A DNA stretch of 64,000 nt from an uncultured Desulfuromusa sp. (GCF_963675815.1 NZ_OY776575.1:62001-126000); one strand, 5' to 3'; shown: positions 35,099-43,917, counted from the first letter of the stretch. The notes: generated by a model not told the origin, from the letters alone. Numbers and translations are program-made.

Positions 35099-35130
35099 AA
35101 GGGATTCATTTACTGTGGATCCCTTTTTTT
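35099..35130 (+). terminator. Terminator of the MBL/cytochrome operon
   Basis: Ten-bp stem (35099-35108 with 35116-35125, one G-U pair), seven-base loop and T-run through 35130. Closes the operon just before the convergent LysR gene. Confidence 0.9.
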
Positions 35131-35171
35131 ATTTTTTTATCTGTGGGTACGGGATAACTTCAGATACTTAA

Positions 35172-36077
35172 TCATTCTCCGCCTCTGTTATGGTCGAATT
35201 GAGGCAGCAATATTTGCAGGCAAGCCTTTAGAAGGAGACTCCGGTTTTCATTTTTGCGGAGTAACAATGTCAGGGGACGTTCCAATTTTAAGTCCGTCCT
35301 GATTTCGACAAGCCAACCGTTTTCCAGTTCTCTCTGTACTGCAAGTCGGGAGAGACAACTGACTCCCAGGCCTGCTTCAACTGCTTTTTTGATTGCTTCC
35401 GTATGACCAAGTTCAATAGCCGAAGGCAAGTTTGCAACCTTGGTCTCTAATGCCTGTTCGAAGACTTCTCGCGTACCTGATCCTTCCTCTCGAACAATCC
35501 AGTCCGCATTCATTAAGTCATGAAGCTCAACAGATCGAGCCCTGGTCCAGGGATGTGTCTGCCCGGCAATGACAACTAATTGATCTTCCTTCCAAAAGTG
35601 TTGTTCCAGCTGGTGTAGGTGACAAGGCCCCTCTATGAGAGCCAGGTCGAGCTCACCGTTATCCAGTAAGGTGCTGATAACATCACTGTTGGCGACTTGC
35701 ATTGTCGTACTGGCTTTAGGGTAAGCCTTTGAAAATTTGGCCAGCAGCAGAGGGAGCAGATAATTCCCGATAGTTGTACTTGCCCCAATTTGTAATTGCC
35801 CTATGGGTTCAGATGTCGAATCAAGAAGCAGTTGGTCTAAAACAACAGCTTGATCAAGTATTTTCTGAGCCAAAGGGAGAATTAAACGCCCTCTATCGTT
35901 CAGATGAAGTTTTCGTCCTTGACGGGTGAATAATGGTTCGTCATAACGATTTTCCAGGTCAGCAAGTGCCATACTGATGGCTGATTGGCTGAGCCGGAGT
36001 TTCTCTGCAGTTTTAGTTACACTCCCTGAACTTGCAACTGCTGCAAAGATTTCCAGTTTTCTGAGGCTGATATTCAT
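35172..36077 (-). CDS. yeiE: LysR-family regulator, YeiE-like
   Basis: A 301-residue LysR protein. The N-terminal helix-turn-helix is canonical (SGSVTKTAEKLRLSQSAIS) and the effector domain (about 90-295) has ASTTIGNYLLP, LIEGPCH and EEGSGTREVFEQAL, features shared with E. coli YeiE. YeiE responds to sulfite and activates yeiH. The gene here is divergent from a YeiH-type exporter, 119 bp apart, exactly the arrangement expected. The intergenic region is very AT-rich and should hold the shared operator. Convergent with the cytochrome operon. Confidence 0.9.
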   Translation of the reverse strand: MNISLRKLEIFAAVASSGSVTKTAEKLRLSQSAISMALADLENRYDEPLFTRQGRKLHLNDRGRLILPLAQKILDQAVVLDQLLLDSTSEPIGQLQIGASTTIGNYLLPLLLAKFSKAYPKASTTMQVANSDVISTLLDNGELDLALIEGPCHLHQLEQHFWKEDQLVVIAGQTHPWTRARSVELHDLMNADWIVREEGSGTREVFEQALETKVANLPSAIELGHTEAIKKAVEAGLGVSCLSRLAVQRELENGWLVEIRTDLKLERPLTLLLRKNENRSLLLKACLQILLPQFDHNRGGE

Positions 36078-36196
36078 AATAATTCATCAAAAAAATTGAT
36101 AGAAACCGAGATATTTATATATTTTTATTTATACAGAAAAACAATTACATTGCCAATCAATAAAAACAGGAAAACATGATATGAGAGGTTGTATTG

Positions 36197-37114
36197 ATGG
36201 CTAAGATTATTTTTATCGGTTTACTGGTCCTTTGTATTGCTCCGGTGGTGACGACTCCCATGGCTCTGGCTGCTGGAATTGCCTTCAGCCTGTTGTTTGG
36301 TAATCCCTGGCCCAAGGAGTCCACAATGACCAGTCAAATTCTGCTGAAGCTCTCGGTTGTGGGGTTAGGGTTTGGAGTCAGTATTCAGGAAGTTTGGGCT
36401 GTCGGTAAAGATTCTGCCGGTTATACAATTGTTGGAATTGTGATGACCATAGGAGTGGGCTTGGTTTTGGGGCGGATGCTGCATCTGAAAGGGAATACGG
36501 CAGCGCTTATTTCCTGTGGAACTGCAATCTGTGGAGGAAGTGCTATTGCCGCAATGGCACCGGTTCTGCGATCAAAGGATGATGAAATTGCCGTAGCTCT
36601 TGCGACCGTATTTTCTTTAAACGCTGTGGCCTTGATCCTTTTCCCCTTTATTGGAGAACTTGTCGGATTAAGCCAGCATCAATTTGGATATTGGGCGGGA
36701 ATGGCCATTCATGATACCAGCAGCGTTGTTGGTGCTGCCGCAAGTTATGGTGCTGAAGCACTGCGGACAGGAACTACAGTCAAGCTGACCCGAGCTGCAT
36801 GGATTGCTCCAATCGCGATGGCTGCCGGTTTGTGGTTACGCTCAGAGCAGAAAACAAAATTTCCTTTATTTATTGGTGGGTTTGTTGCTGCAGCCATTTT
36901 GCATAGTCTGGCACCACAACTCAGTGGCCTCTGGGGAGTTTTGAGCGCTATTGCCAGACAGTGTCTGGTCGTGACTCTTTTTCTGGTGGGATGCGGTTTA
37001 AGCCGCAATGTTCTGCAACGGATTGGTCCTCGACCATTATTGCACGGAGTGACTCTATGGGTTTTTGTCAGTTTACTGACATTAATGGGAATTCTGCAAA
37101 ATTGGATTAGATAA
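36197..37114 (+). CDS. yeiH: YeiH/PSE family putative sulfate (sulfite) exporter
   Basis: A 305-residue membrane protein with about ten helices. The hallmark segments of the UPF0324/YeiH family are present: KLSVVGLGFGVSI, CGTAICGGSAIAAMAPV and GMAIHDTSSVVGAAASYG. Family members are annotated as putative sulfate exporters, and YeiE-linked members are tied to sulfite tolerance. Start taken as ATG 36197 with GAGAGG upstream; the preceding TTG would add one residue. Divergent from its likely regulator. Confidence 0.92.
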   Translation: MAKIIFIGLLVLCIAPVVTTPMALAAGIAFSLLFGNPWPKESTMTSQILLKLSVVGLGFGVSIQEVWAVGKDSAGYTIVGIVMTIGVGLVLGRMLHLKGNTAALISCGTAICGGSAIAAMAPVLRSKDDEIAVALATVFSLNAVALILFPFIGELVGLSQHQFGYWAGMAIHDTSSVVGAAASYGAEALRTGTTVKLTRAAWIAPIAMAAGLWLRSEQKTKFPLFIGGFVAAAILHSLAPQLSGLWGVLSAIARQCLVVTLFLVGCGLSRNVLQRIGPRPLLHGVTLWVFVSLLTLMGILQNWIR

Positions 37115-37143
37115 CCGGCTGAAAATTTATTTTCTATAACATT

Positions 37144-37683
37144 TTACTCGTGAATGATCTCACCGCTGAAAATAAATATTTCTGTTTCCGGATGCTGCCA
37201 TGATTTTTCAGAAAGCCCTGCTTTTATACAGGTCTGCTGGAGGAACTGTTCTTTATCCCAGCCATATTCCGTGGCCACTTGCGGCAGCAATACGCCACGA
37301 TTATAGCCCTTTATCATGTAGATTCCATGGGTGCCGACTTGAATCTGATCGGTGTCGTCAATTTTTTCAAGAGGTGACAAAATGGTTATTTCAAGTTTGA
37401 AATTATCAAGATCTTTCAGGCTCATTGGTGGAAAACGCGGGTCATGACTTGCCGCTTCCACGGCCATTGCAGCGACTTCTTTATATAGTGGTTGTTGTGA
37501 CTGGAAGTTTCCGATACAACCACGTAATCGGCCATTCTGGGTGATGGTCACAAAACAGCCTGAATGACTGTTCAGTGCCGTTTCTTTTTTTGCATCAGGA
37601 AGATAAACTTCATTCTTGATCTGATGTACAATTGCATTTCGAGCAATTTTCAATAAGTCAGTTGCTTCGTTTTTAGACAGCAT
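37144..37683 (-). CDS. AMMECR1-domain protein (AmmeMemoRadiSam system protein A)
   Basis: A 179-residue AMMECR1-fold protein. The conserved core LRGCIGNF (about residue 54) and the following HDPRFPPMSLKDLDNFKLEI are typical. AMMECR1 often occurs with a Memo-like and a radical SAM partner; neither is next to it here. AGAGGG precedes the start. Cytoplasmic; biochemical role not established. Confidence 0.9.
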   Translation of the reverse strand: MLSKNEATDLLKIARNAIVHQIKNEVYLPDAKKETALNSHSGCFVTITQNGRLRGCIGNFQSQQPLYKEVAAMAVEAASHDPRFPPMSLKDLDNFKLEITILSPLEKIDDTDQIQVGTHGIYMIKGYNRGVLLPQVATEYGWDKEQFLQQTCIKAGLSEKSWQHPETEIFIFSGEIIHE

Positions 37684-37794
37684 AAATCCCTCTTAAATAT
37701 ACTCGGTTCTTGTCACTCCCCTGTGGGTTCTTTATAATCAGCATTTAACCTGCATGCAATGGTTTTTCTGAAAGTCACAGTTGAAATGGTTTCT

Positions 37795-38424
37795 ATGAAA
37801 TATTTTATATTTTTGAGTCTCATATTATTATTAAGCAGTTGCGTTGTTAACCCGACCCCTGATCAGAGGGATTCTGAACCGCCACCTCAGGTGTTGATTG
37901 AAGAGGATGTTCAGCTTGAAAAAACTATAAACGATCATGCTGTGCAGCAGTTGAAAAATCTTCATCCCGAAGCCTTTCTTTTTCATGAGCAAGCCCGGGC
38001 TGCTGAAGTCAAAGGTGATATGAATGCTGCCATTGAACTTTATCACAAAGCCATGCAGCAGGCTCCAACGAACGGGCTTTTACTAACCAGCCTTGGGTTG
38101 GCATATTTACGCATTGAGGATATCATCCCGGCGCGACGTTATTTACTGAAAGCTGTCAACGCGGATCCCGGATATTACAAACCAAAGCTGGGTTTAGGAT
38201 ATATCTATTTGCAGACCCAACAAACGCAGAAAGCTGTGACCCAGCTTGAAGATTCTTTGAAACAGGTGGCGACGCTTGAGGGAACTTTTCTTCTTGGAAA
38301 AGCGAAGGAAGCGCAAGCTGAATTTTTACAAGCGAGACATCTTTATCAGGCTGTGATCCGGGTCGATGGGAATGGCAGGTTGGGACAGGCTGCAGCAAAT
38401 CGTTTGAGGAGTTTACCAAAATGA
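37795..38424 (+). CDS. TPR lipoprotein
   Basis: A 209-residue lipoprotein. The signal peptide ends LLLSSC, giving a lipidated Cys near residue 16. After a Pro/Glu-rich linker come about four TPR units (residues 65-205, for example LLLTSLGLAYLRIEDIIPA). Resembles PilF/NlpI-type small TPR lipoproteins, but no pilus genes are nearby. An ATG at 37786 would add three residues; neither has a strong ribosome-binding site. Overlaps the next gene by four bases (ATGA). Confidence 0.87.
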   Translation: MKYFIFLSLILLLSSCVVNPTPDQRDSEPPPQVLIEEDVQLEKTINDHAVQQLKNLHPEAFLFHEQARAAEVKGDMNAAIELYHKAMQQAPTNGLLLTSLGLAYLRIEDIIPARRYLLKAVNADPGYYKPKLGLGYIYLQTQQTQKAVTQLEDSLKQVATLEGTFLLGKAKEAQAEFLQARHLYQAVIRVDGNGRLGQAAANRLRSLPK

Positions 38425-38942
38425 GTCAAGGACGTTTTAACTGGTCTTTGCAGGATGGCGAATCCGTCCTCTGGCAAGGGCGACCTGCTCCCCGATGTTA
38501 TACCTTTCGTCATTGGTTGCAAGCCACTTTCGGAACCATCCTCTATTTGGCCAGCTGCTTCTGGCTGATGGTTGGCGTTCAGCTTGTCCGTAGCCAGGGG
38601 TATTCCTGGTGGTTGGCTGTTGCCCCTTTCTTTTTGGCTCTGGCGGCATTTGCTGTTGGTCCGGGGCAGTTAATTCTGGCCAGGTTACGTTGGGAAAAAG
38701 TTTTTTATGCATTGACTGATCAGCGCCTGTTGGTGCGCAACCGGATGTTCGGTTCCAAAACGGTTTCTTACCAACTTTGTGATTATAAAAAAATGAAACA
38801 GAAACAATATGGCCAGAATTTATCCAGCATCAGATTGTTTTTTAAAGAGACCATCCCCGTCACCCTGGAGTGTATAGAACATCCTGAGAATTTTCTCTGT
38901 CATCTTCCCGATAACGATTCCATAGAAGAGGTTTCTGTTTGA
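38421..38942 (+). CDS. Membrane protein with bacterial PH-like domain
   Basis: A 173-residue protein. Two membrane helices (about residues 33-55 and 63-85) are preceded by DGESVLWQGRPAP and followed by YALTDQRLLVRNRMFG, the pattern of bacterial PH (bPH2/YdbS-like) membrane proteins. No catalytic motif. Translationally coupled to the TPR lipoprotein by ATGA. Function unknown. Confidence 0.78.
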   Translation: MSQGRFNWSLQDGESVLWQGRPAPRCYTFRHWLQATFGTILYLASCFWLMVGVQLVRSQGYSWWLAVAPFFLALAAFAVGPGQLILARLRWEKVFYALTDQRLLVRNRMFGSKTVSYQLCDYKKMKQKQYGQNLSSIRLFFKETIPVTLECIEHPENFLCHLPDNDSIEEVSV

Positions 38943-39004
38943 CTTGCTTCGAAGCAGACCGTTATGATGCGCGACCTTTTAAAATCTTACTTTGATGGTG
39001 ATAA

Positions 39005-40333
39005 ATGAAAAAAGCTTTTTACTTGGAAACATTTGGCTGTCAGATGAATGTTGTTGATTCTGAACAGATTGCAGCTTTGTTAACCGGTCTGGGCTATCAT
39101 CAAGTCGGTTCTGCCGAAAATGCTGATCTGGTGCTTTTGAATACCTGTTCTGTACGCGATAAGGCCGAACGTAAAGTGTATGGTCATCTTGGTCGGTTTA
39201 AACCGATCAAGGATAAACGCCCAGATTTGATTATTGGTGTTGGGGGCTGTGTCGCCCAGCAAGAGGGTGAAAAAATGCTGGAGAAGGTTTCTTACCTTGA
39301 TCTGGTGTTTGGAACCCACAATATTCATCGCTTGCCTGAGCTGCTGCAGGAAGTTGAACAAAATCGCCAGCGTGGGTGTGAAACGACTTTTCATGACCGT
39401 GATACCCGTCTGAATCTTTTCCCGGAACGTACTGTCCAGGAATCCGTAACCCGGTTTGTGACTGTTATGCAAGGGTGTGACAATTTCTGTTCTTATTGTA
39501 TTGTTCCACATGTCCGCGGACGTGAAATAAGTCGTTCCAGTAGTGATATTGTTGCTGAAGTCAAAAGTTTAGTTGCCCAGGGTGTTCGGGAAGTAACCTT
39601 GCTGGGGCAGAATGTCAATTCTTACAATCTGAAAAATGATGAAGATGTTTCTTTTCCCCAGTTACTTGAGTTGATCAATGGTATTGACGGCCTCCAGCGA
39701 TTACGTTTTGCGACGTCGCACCCCAAGGATTTGACTGCTGAACTGATCAACTGTTTTGGTTCTTTGGATAAATTGTGCAAACATATTCATCTGCCTTTTC
39801 AGAGCGGTTCAGACCGGATTCTCAAACTGATGAATCGTGGTTATACAGCGGCTGATTATCTTGATAAGGTTGCACGTTTAAAGCTGGTTTGTCCTGAAAT
39901 CCGTTTGACCACTGATATTATTGTTGGCTTTCCAGGCGAAACTGAAACCGATTTTCAGGCGACTCTCGATCTGGTAGAACAAGTCAGGTATGCTGATGCT
40001 TTCACCTTTCTTTACTCGCCAAGAATCGAAACTGCTGCGGCGAAGATGGCGGATGATCAATCGGCGCTCCAGAAGCAACAACGTTTTGACCGCTTGCTGG
40101 ATCTGCAACAACAGATCAGCGCGGAAATCTGGGAAACTGATTCTGACCAAGTATTACCTGTTTTAGTTGAAGGAGAAAGCAGGCAGGGGGAAGGGCAGGT
40201 GTTTGGCCGGACCACCTGGAACAGGATTGTTAATTTTCAAGGCTCAACAGATCTTATCGGCAAGACTGTTGCGGTCAAAATAACCAAAGTCTTCAGAAAT
40301 TCCCATGTCGGGGAATTGGCTGAAGCTGAATAG
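39005..40333 (+). CDS. miaB: tRNA-2-methylthio-N6-dimethylallyladenosine synthase
   Basis: A 442-residue radical SAM methylthiotransferase that adds the methylthio group to isopentenyl-A37 in tRNAs reading UNN codons. The N-terminal domain has its three cluster cysteines in FGCQMN, LNTCSVRDKAE and VGGCVAQQEG; the radical SAM motif is CDNFCSYCIVP (about residue 158) and a TRAM domain ends the protein. The signature NTCSVRDKA distinguishes MiaB from the t6A enzyme MtaB found at 62789. Stand-alone promoter region of about 60 bp. Confidence 0.97.
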   Translation: MKKAFYLETFGCQMNVVDSEQIAALLTGLGYHQVGSAENADLVLLNTCSVRDKAERKVYGHLGRFKPIKDKRPDLIIGVGGCVAQQEGEKMLEKVSYLDLVFGTHNIHRLPELLQEVEQNRQRGCETTFHDRDTRLNLFPERTVQESVTRFVTVMQGCDNFCSYCIVPHVRGREISRSSSDIVAEVKSLVAQGVREVTLLGQNVNSYNLKNDEDVSFPQLLELINGIDGLQRLRFATSHPKDLTAELINCFGSLDKLCKHIHLPFQSGSDRILKLMNRGYTAADYLDKVARLKLVCPEIRLTTDIIVGFPGETETDFQATLDLVEQVRYADAFTFLYSPRIETAAAKMADDQSALQKQQRFDRLLDLQQQISAEIWETDSDQVLPVLVEGESRQGEGQVFGRTTWNRIVNFQGSTDLIGKTVAVKITKVFRNSHVGELAEAE

Positions 40334-40349
40334 AAAGTAGGAATGGATC

Positions 40350-41003
40350 ATGATCGATTTGCACACACACACCTTTTTCAGTGATGGGGAGCTTGTCCCG
40401 ACCGAATTAATCCGCCGTGCTTCTGTTGCCGGCTATAAAGCTATAGCGATAACCGACCATGCTGATAAAAGTAATACCAAATGGCTGCTTGATAATATTG
40501 TCGGCGTCGTTGATGAAATCGGTATCGCCAATAATATTACCGTTCTTGCCGGAGTCGAATTGACCCACGTCCCTCCGCAATCCATTGCTGAGGTCGCCCA
40601 ACTTGCACGAGATCATGGTGCGGAGCTGGTTGTTGTCCATGGAGAGGCGATTGTTGATCCGGTCATGCCGGGAACAAATATGGCCGCCATTAAGGCACGG
40701 GTCGATGTCCTGGCCCATCCGGGGTTGATTACGGAAGAAGAAGTTCAATTGGCAGCGGAACTGGGGGTCTGCCTGGAAATCACGACCCGGAAAGGGAATT
40801 CTCTCACGAATGGGCATGTTGTAAAGTTGGCTGCCAAATATGGTGCAAAGCTGGTCATCAATAATGATGCGCATGCACCATCAGATATTCTTCCCCCTGA
40901 GTTGGTGCATAAAATTGCATTGGGTGCCGGAATGTCGGAAGAGCAATTTTTAATGGCACAAAAAAATTCTGCAGAACTGGTTGCCAGAGCCAAGGGGCAA
41001 TAG
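40350..41003 (+). CDS. PHP-domain phosphoesterase (histidinol-phosphatase-like)
   Basis: A 217-residue PHP-fold metal-dependent phosphoesterase. Metal ligands appear in DLHTHTFFSDGEL (1st), AITDHADKS (2nd), VVVHGEA, LAHPGLI and NNDAHAPSD. It is a compact single-domain member of the histidinol phosphatase-like group. Its placement between miaB and an M42 peptidase gives no pathway hint. The next gene begins at the base after its stop codon. Substrate unknown. Confidence 0.9.
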   Translation: MIDLHTHTFFSDGELVPTELIRRASVAGYKAIAITDHADKSNTKWLLDNIVGVVDEIGIANNITVLAGVELTHVPPQSIAEVAQLARDHGAELVVVHGEAIVDPVMPGTNMAAIKARVDVLAHPGLITEEEVQLAAELGVCLEITTRKGNSLTNGHVVKLAAKYGAKLVINNDAHAPSDILPPELVHKIALGAGMSEEQFLMAQKNSAELVARAKGQ

Positions 41004-42068
41004 ATGAAAAAACAGGACTTTAATTTTTTAAAAGAACTTGTTGAAACTCCAAGTCCTTCCGGTTACGAACAACCAGCTCAACGAGTCATAAAACGACAAC
41101 TTGAAGGGGTCGCCAATGATTTGAAAACGGATGTCATGGGAAACCTCATCGCCCGGCTTGATGGTCAGGGCGGAGCAAAAATCATGCTTGCAGGGCACTG
41201 TGACGAGATTGGCTTTATGGTCCAGTATGTTGATGATCTTGGTTTTATTTATTTTGGAGCAATTGGTGGGATTGATCCACATCTGTCGCCTGGTCAGCGG
41301 GTGCAGATCCACACTGCGCAGGGTGACGTTCCCGGCGTGATCGGAAAAAAAGCGATCCATCTGATAGAGCCTAAAGATCGGGAAAACGTCATTAAGTTAA
41401 AGCAACAGTTTATTGATATTGGTTGCTCAAATCGCAGTGAAGTTGAAAAGTTAATCCAGATTGGTGATCCGGTTACTTTTGCTGTTGGAGTCCAAACCCT
41501 GCAGAACAATCGGGCAACATCCCGGGCTTTTGATGATAAAATGGGCGCTTTTATCGTCACTGAAGTGATGAAAAAGGTCAAAATTTCCGGGAAAATTGAT
41601 TCTGATCTTTATACCGTATCAACGGTGCAGGAAGAGATTGGTTTGCGCGGTGCGGTCACCAGTAGTTACGATGTCAATCCTGATGTGGGTATTGTGGTAG
41701 AAGTGACGCATGCTACCGATTACCCTGATGTCGAACAGTCTGCAATTGGGAGGGTTGAGATAGGAAAAGGGCCGGTTCTCGCCAGAGGTGCCAACATTAA
41801 TCCGAAATTGTTCAAATTGCTGGTTGATACCGCAGCTGCCGAAAAAATACCGGTGCAAATTATCGGCCTCCCACGGGCAGCTGGCAATGATACCAATGTT
41901 ATGCAGTTATCTCGTGGTGGCGTAGCCACTGCACTGTTGGGAATTCCGCTGCGCTATATGCATACGCCTGTAGAGACCCTTTCTCTATCGGACTTGGATC
42001 AGGCCATCAAACTACTGGTTGCGGTTGTAAAGCGGATTAAAGCCGATACTTCTTTCATTCCGGAATGA
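41004..42068 (+). CDS. M42-family metalloaminopeptidase
   Basis: A 354-residue M42 (FrvX/TET-type) peptidase. Metal-binding and catalytic motifs are AGHCDEIGFMV (His ligand), RAFDDKMGAFI (bridging Asp), VQEEIGLRGA (catalytic Glu pair), EVTHATD and HTPVETLSLSD (last His). These enzymes form dodecameric cytosolic aminopeptidases that finish peptide degradation. Directly follows the PHP gene with no gap, likely one transcript. Confidence 0.94.
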   Translation: MKKQDFNFLKELVETPSPSGYEQPAQRVIKRQLEGVANDLKTDVMGNLIARLDGQGGAKIMLAGHCDEIGFMVQYVDDLGFIYFGAIGGIDPHLSPGQRVQIHTAQGDVPGVIGKKAIHLIEPKDRENVIKLKQQFIDIGCSNRSEVEKLIQIGDPVTFAVGVQTLQNNRATSRAFDDKMGAFIVTEVMKKVKISGKIDSDLYTVSTVQEEIGLRGAVTSSYDVNPDVGIVVEVTHATDYPDVEQSAIGRVEIGKGPVLARGANINPKLFKLLVDTAAAEKIPVQIIGLPRAAGNDTNVMQLSRGGVATALLGIPLRYMHTPVETLSLSDLDQAIKLLVAVVKRIKADTSFIPE

Positions 42069-42130
42069 TGCCTTGAATCAGTCTGTCATCTCGGTATTGA
42101 AATGTAGGCAGTATCATTTTGGCTTGAGCT

Positions 42131-43249
42131 TCAGCGGGGAAAATGATAGCCATCTGTCAATCCCTGCTTTGACAAAACAATCTGCCATAACTGGTTTTTT
42201 CTGGCTCTGAATGATCCGGCACTGGCAAGCAGGTAGTAACTCCACATCCGTCGGAAGCGATCATCGTAATTTTCTTTTATTTCCGGCCAGGCATTATTAA
42301 AATTTTTATGCCAGGACAGCAGGGTCTTATCGTAGTCGGGCCCGAAATTATGCCAGTCTTCGAGAATAAAATAGTCTTCAAAGGCTGAACTGACCTGTTG
42401 TGCTGAGGGGAGCATCCCATTCGGGAAGATATATCGGTCAATCCAGGGATCAGTATGCTCAGAAGGGCTATTTGTGCCAATGGTATGGAGCAGGAACAAC
42501 CCATCATCCTGTAGCAGTTTTTCTATGGTTTTAAAATAAGTACGATAGTTTTTATAGCCAACATGCTCAAACATGCCGATGGAGACTATCCGGTCAAAGC
42601 ATCCCTGCATTTCCCGGTAATCTTTGACGAGAATTTCAATAGGTAAATGACGACAGTTTTCCTTCGCCAAAGCGGCTTGTTCTGATGAAATTGTGATACC
42701 GACAACTTCAACACCATAGTTTTCTGCCATATAGCGAGCACTTCCACCCCATCCACAGCCGATATCCAAGACCCGCTGTCCTTTTTCCAGGTGTAATTTT
42801 TTACACGTTAACTCAAGTTTATCTCTCTGCGCTTCGTCAAGAGTCTGAGCTTCTTTCCAGTATCCACAGCTATAAATCATTTTGGAATCAAGCATGTTGG
42901 CATAAAGATCGTTACCGATATCATAGTGTTTTTCACCCACCTGATAGGCTCGCTTTGCTGATTGGCGGTTAAATAGTTTTGCTTTCAAGGTTGTCATCAT
43001 TAAGGCAATAGACTTAAACCGATCGTCAAGTTGAGCCTTAACCAGACGGGAAATAAGTTCATCCAATGATTCTGAATCCCACCAACCATCCATGTAGGCT
43101 TCGCCAAAACCCAAGCTGCCTTGCATAAATACGCGACGATATAAATTTTTATTTTTAACTTGAATGTCCCAGGGGCGATCTCCATCAATAACTACATCGG
43201 CATGCTGGAGTAAGTTTTCCGTATACTTCCTTAGGCGGGAGTTTGTCAC
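42131..43249 (-). CDS. cfa: Cyclopropane-fatty-acyl-phospholipid synthase
   Basis: A 372-residue SAM-dependent enzyme that adds a methylene bridge to unsaturated fatty chains in membrane phospholipids. Visible: the N-terminal region with GSLGFGEAYMDGWW, the YSCGYW segment, the SAM-binding VLDIGCGWGG and the substrate-site IVSIGMFEHVGY. The start codon is GTG at 43249 with AAGGAGG five bases upstream; reading further upstream adds about 33 unlike residues. Length is close to the E. coli enzyme (382). Convergent with the peptidase gene. Last core gene before the accessory island. Confidence 0.94.
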   Translation of the reverse strand: MTNSRLRKYTENLLQHADVVIDGDRPWDIQVKNKNLYRRVFMQGSLGFGEAYMDGWWDSESLDELISRLVKAQLDDRFKSIALMMTTLKAKLFNRQSAKRAYQVGEKHYDIGNDLYANMLDSKMIYSCGYWKEAQTLDEAQRDKLELTCKKLHLEKGQRVLDIGCGWGGSARYMAENYGVEVVGITISSEQAALAKENCRHLPIEILVKDYREMQGCFDRIVSIGMFEHVGYKNYRTYFKTIEKLLQDDGLFLLHTIGTNSPSEHTDPWIDRYIFPNGMLPSAQQVSSAFEDYFILEDWHNFGPDYDKTLLSWHKNFNNAWPEIKENYDDRFRRMWSYYLLASAGSFRARKNQLWQIVLSKQGLTDGYHFPR

Positions 43250-43480
43250 AATAGCCTCCTTATTATCCAAACACATCAGTGGTTGTATAACTGGAGAACG
43301 AGGAGGAAAGGATTGAAGAAATTCTCCAGGAATATAGAAAATCCACAATTCTAAGTGAGACCTGAGTAGAGTAACCTGATCTCGTGATGTAAAAATCTAC
43401 TGCTCTTCTAATGAGTTGTCAAGTTGTCAGAGGGGGAGTTAATCCTCAATGTCTTGGTTAATGCTGTTTAACTGACAAAC

Positions 43481-43569
43481 TGCACCGTTTCGGCATCAAC
43501 AACAATTTTTAAACCTTCAAGTTTTTTTTGGCTCGCAGTTCCACTATGGATAATCTTGGGCAGTCGAAG
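43481..43569 (-). pseudogene. Fragment of a phosphomannomutase gene
   Basis: The minus strand encodes KIIHSGTASQKKLEGLKIVV then DA, close to KIIRNGTGSDTPLDGLKIVV in the intact gene at 45895-47400 (matching DNA at about 46801-46880), with a one-base loss after DA that breaks the frame. Nucleotide similarity is high over about 45 bases and fades outwards. Same orientation as the intact gene 3.3 kb away. A decayed partial duplicate or the scar of a rearrangement. Confidence 0.75.
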
Positions 43570-43767
43570 AGGGGAGATTCATAAAAAATTAATTCGATAA
43601 AGGCTGCCATGTCCGTAAGATTCACCATTGCCATGCACAGCGAGACTGTAAACTTGGCGTGAACTTGGAGAAATTAAAAGCCTGTTGAAAAATATGAAAG
43701 AATGACCATTGAAGAGTTGATCCGGTTTAGTTTACTCAAGGTAAAATGTGCCAACCAATAGAAATAT

Positions 43768-43796
43768 TTGACAAAAATTGGTTCCGCCGTTATTAA
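43768..43796 (+). promoter_or_regulatory. Sigma70 promoter of small transcription unit
   Basis: TTGACA (43768-43773) and TATTAA (43791-43796) with a 17-base spacer. The expected start near 43803 leads directly into a strong ribosome-binding site and short ORF. Confidence 0.65.
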
Positions 43797-43829
43797 TGAT
43801 AAATTGTTTTTATGCAGGAGGGAGGGGCC

Positions 43830-43877
43830 ATGCGGAATAACAGAAAATTAAAGGAAAATTTAACGCCGTATTTCTGA
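43830..43877 (+). CDS. Putative 15-residue peptide or small RNA leader
   Basis: ATG at 43830 is preceded by an unusually strong purine stretch (AGGAGGGAGGGG). The ORF reads MRNNRKLKENLTPYF and stops inside the left arm of a terminator hairpin. With the promoter at 43768 this makes a self-contained transcript of roughly 100 bases. It could be a real basic micropeptide, a small RNA whose translation is incidental, or the remains of the 5' end of a lost gene. No family recognised. Confidence 0.4.
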   Translation: MRNNRKLKENLTPYF

Positions 43878-43905
43878 ATGGATTTCAGAGATATGGCGTT
43901 TTTTT
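43862..43905 (+). terminator. Intrinsic terminator overlapping the small ORF
   Basis: A 17-bp stem (43862-43878 with 43884-43900, two G-U pairs) and T-run 43899-43905. The stop codon of the 15-codon ORF lies in the left arm, so translation would influence folding. Confidence 0.88.
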
Positions 43906-43917
43906 GTTCAGTGGAAT

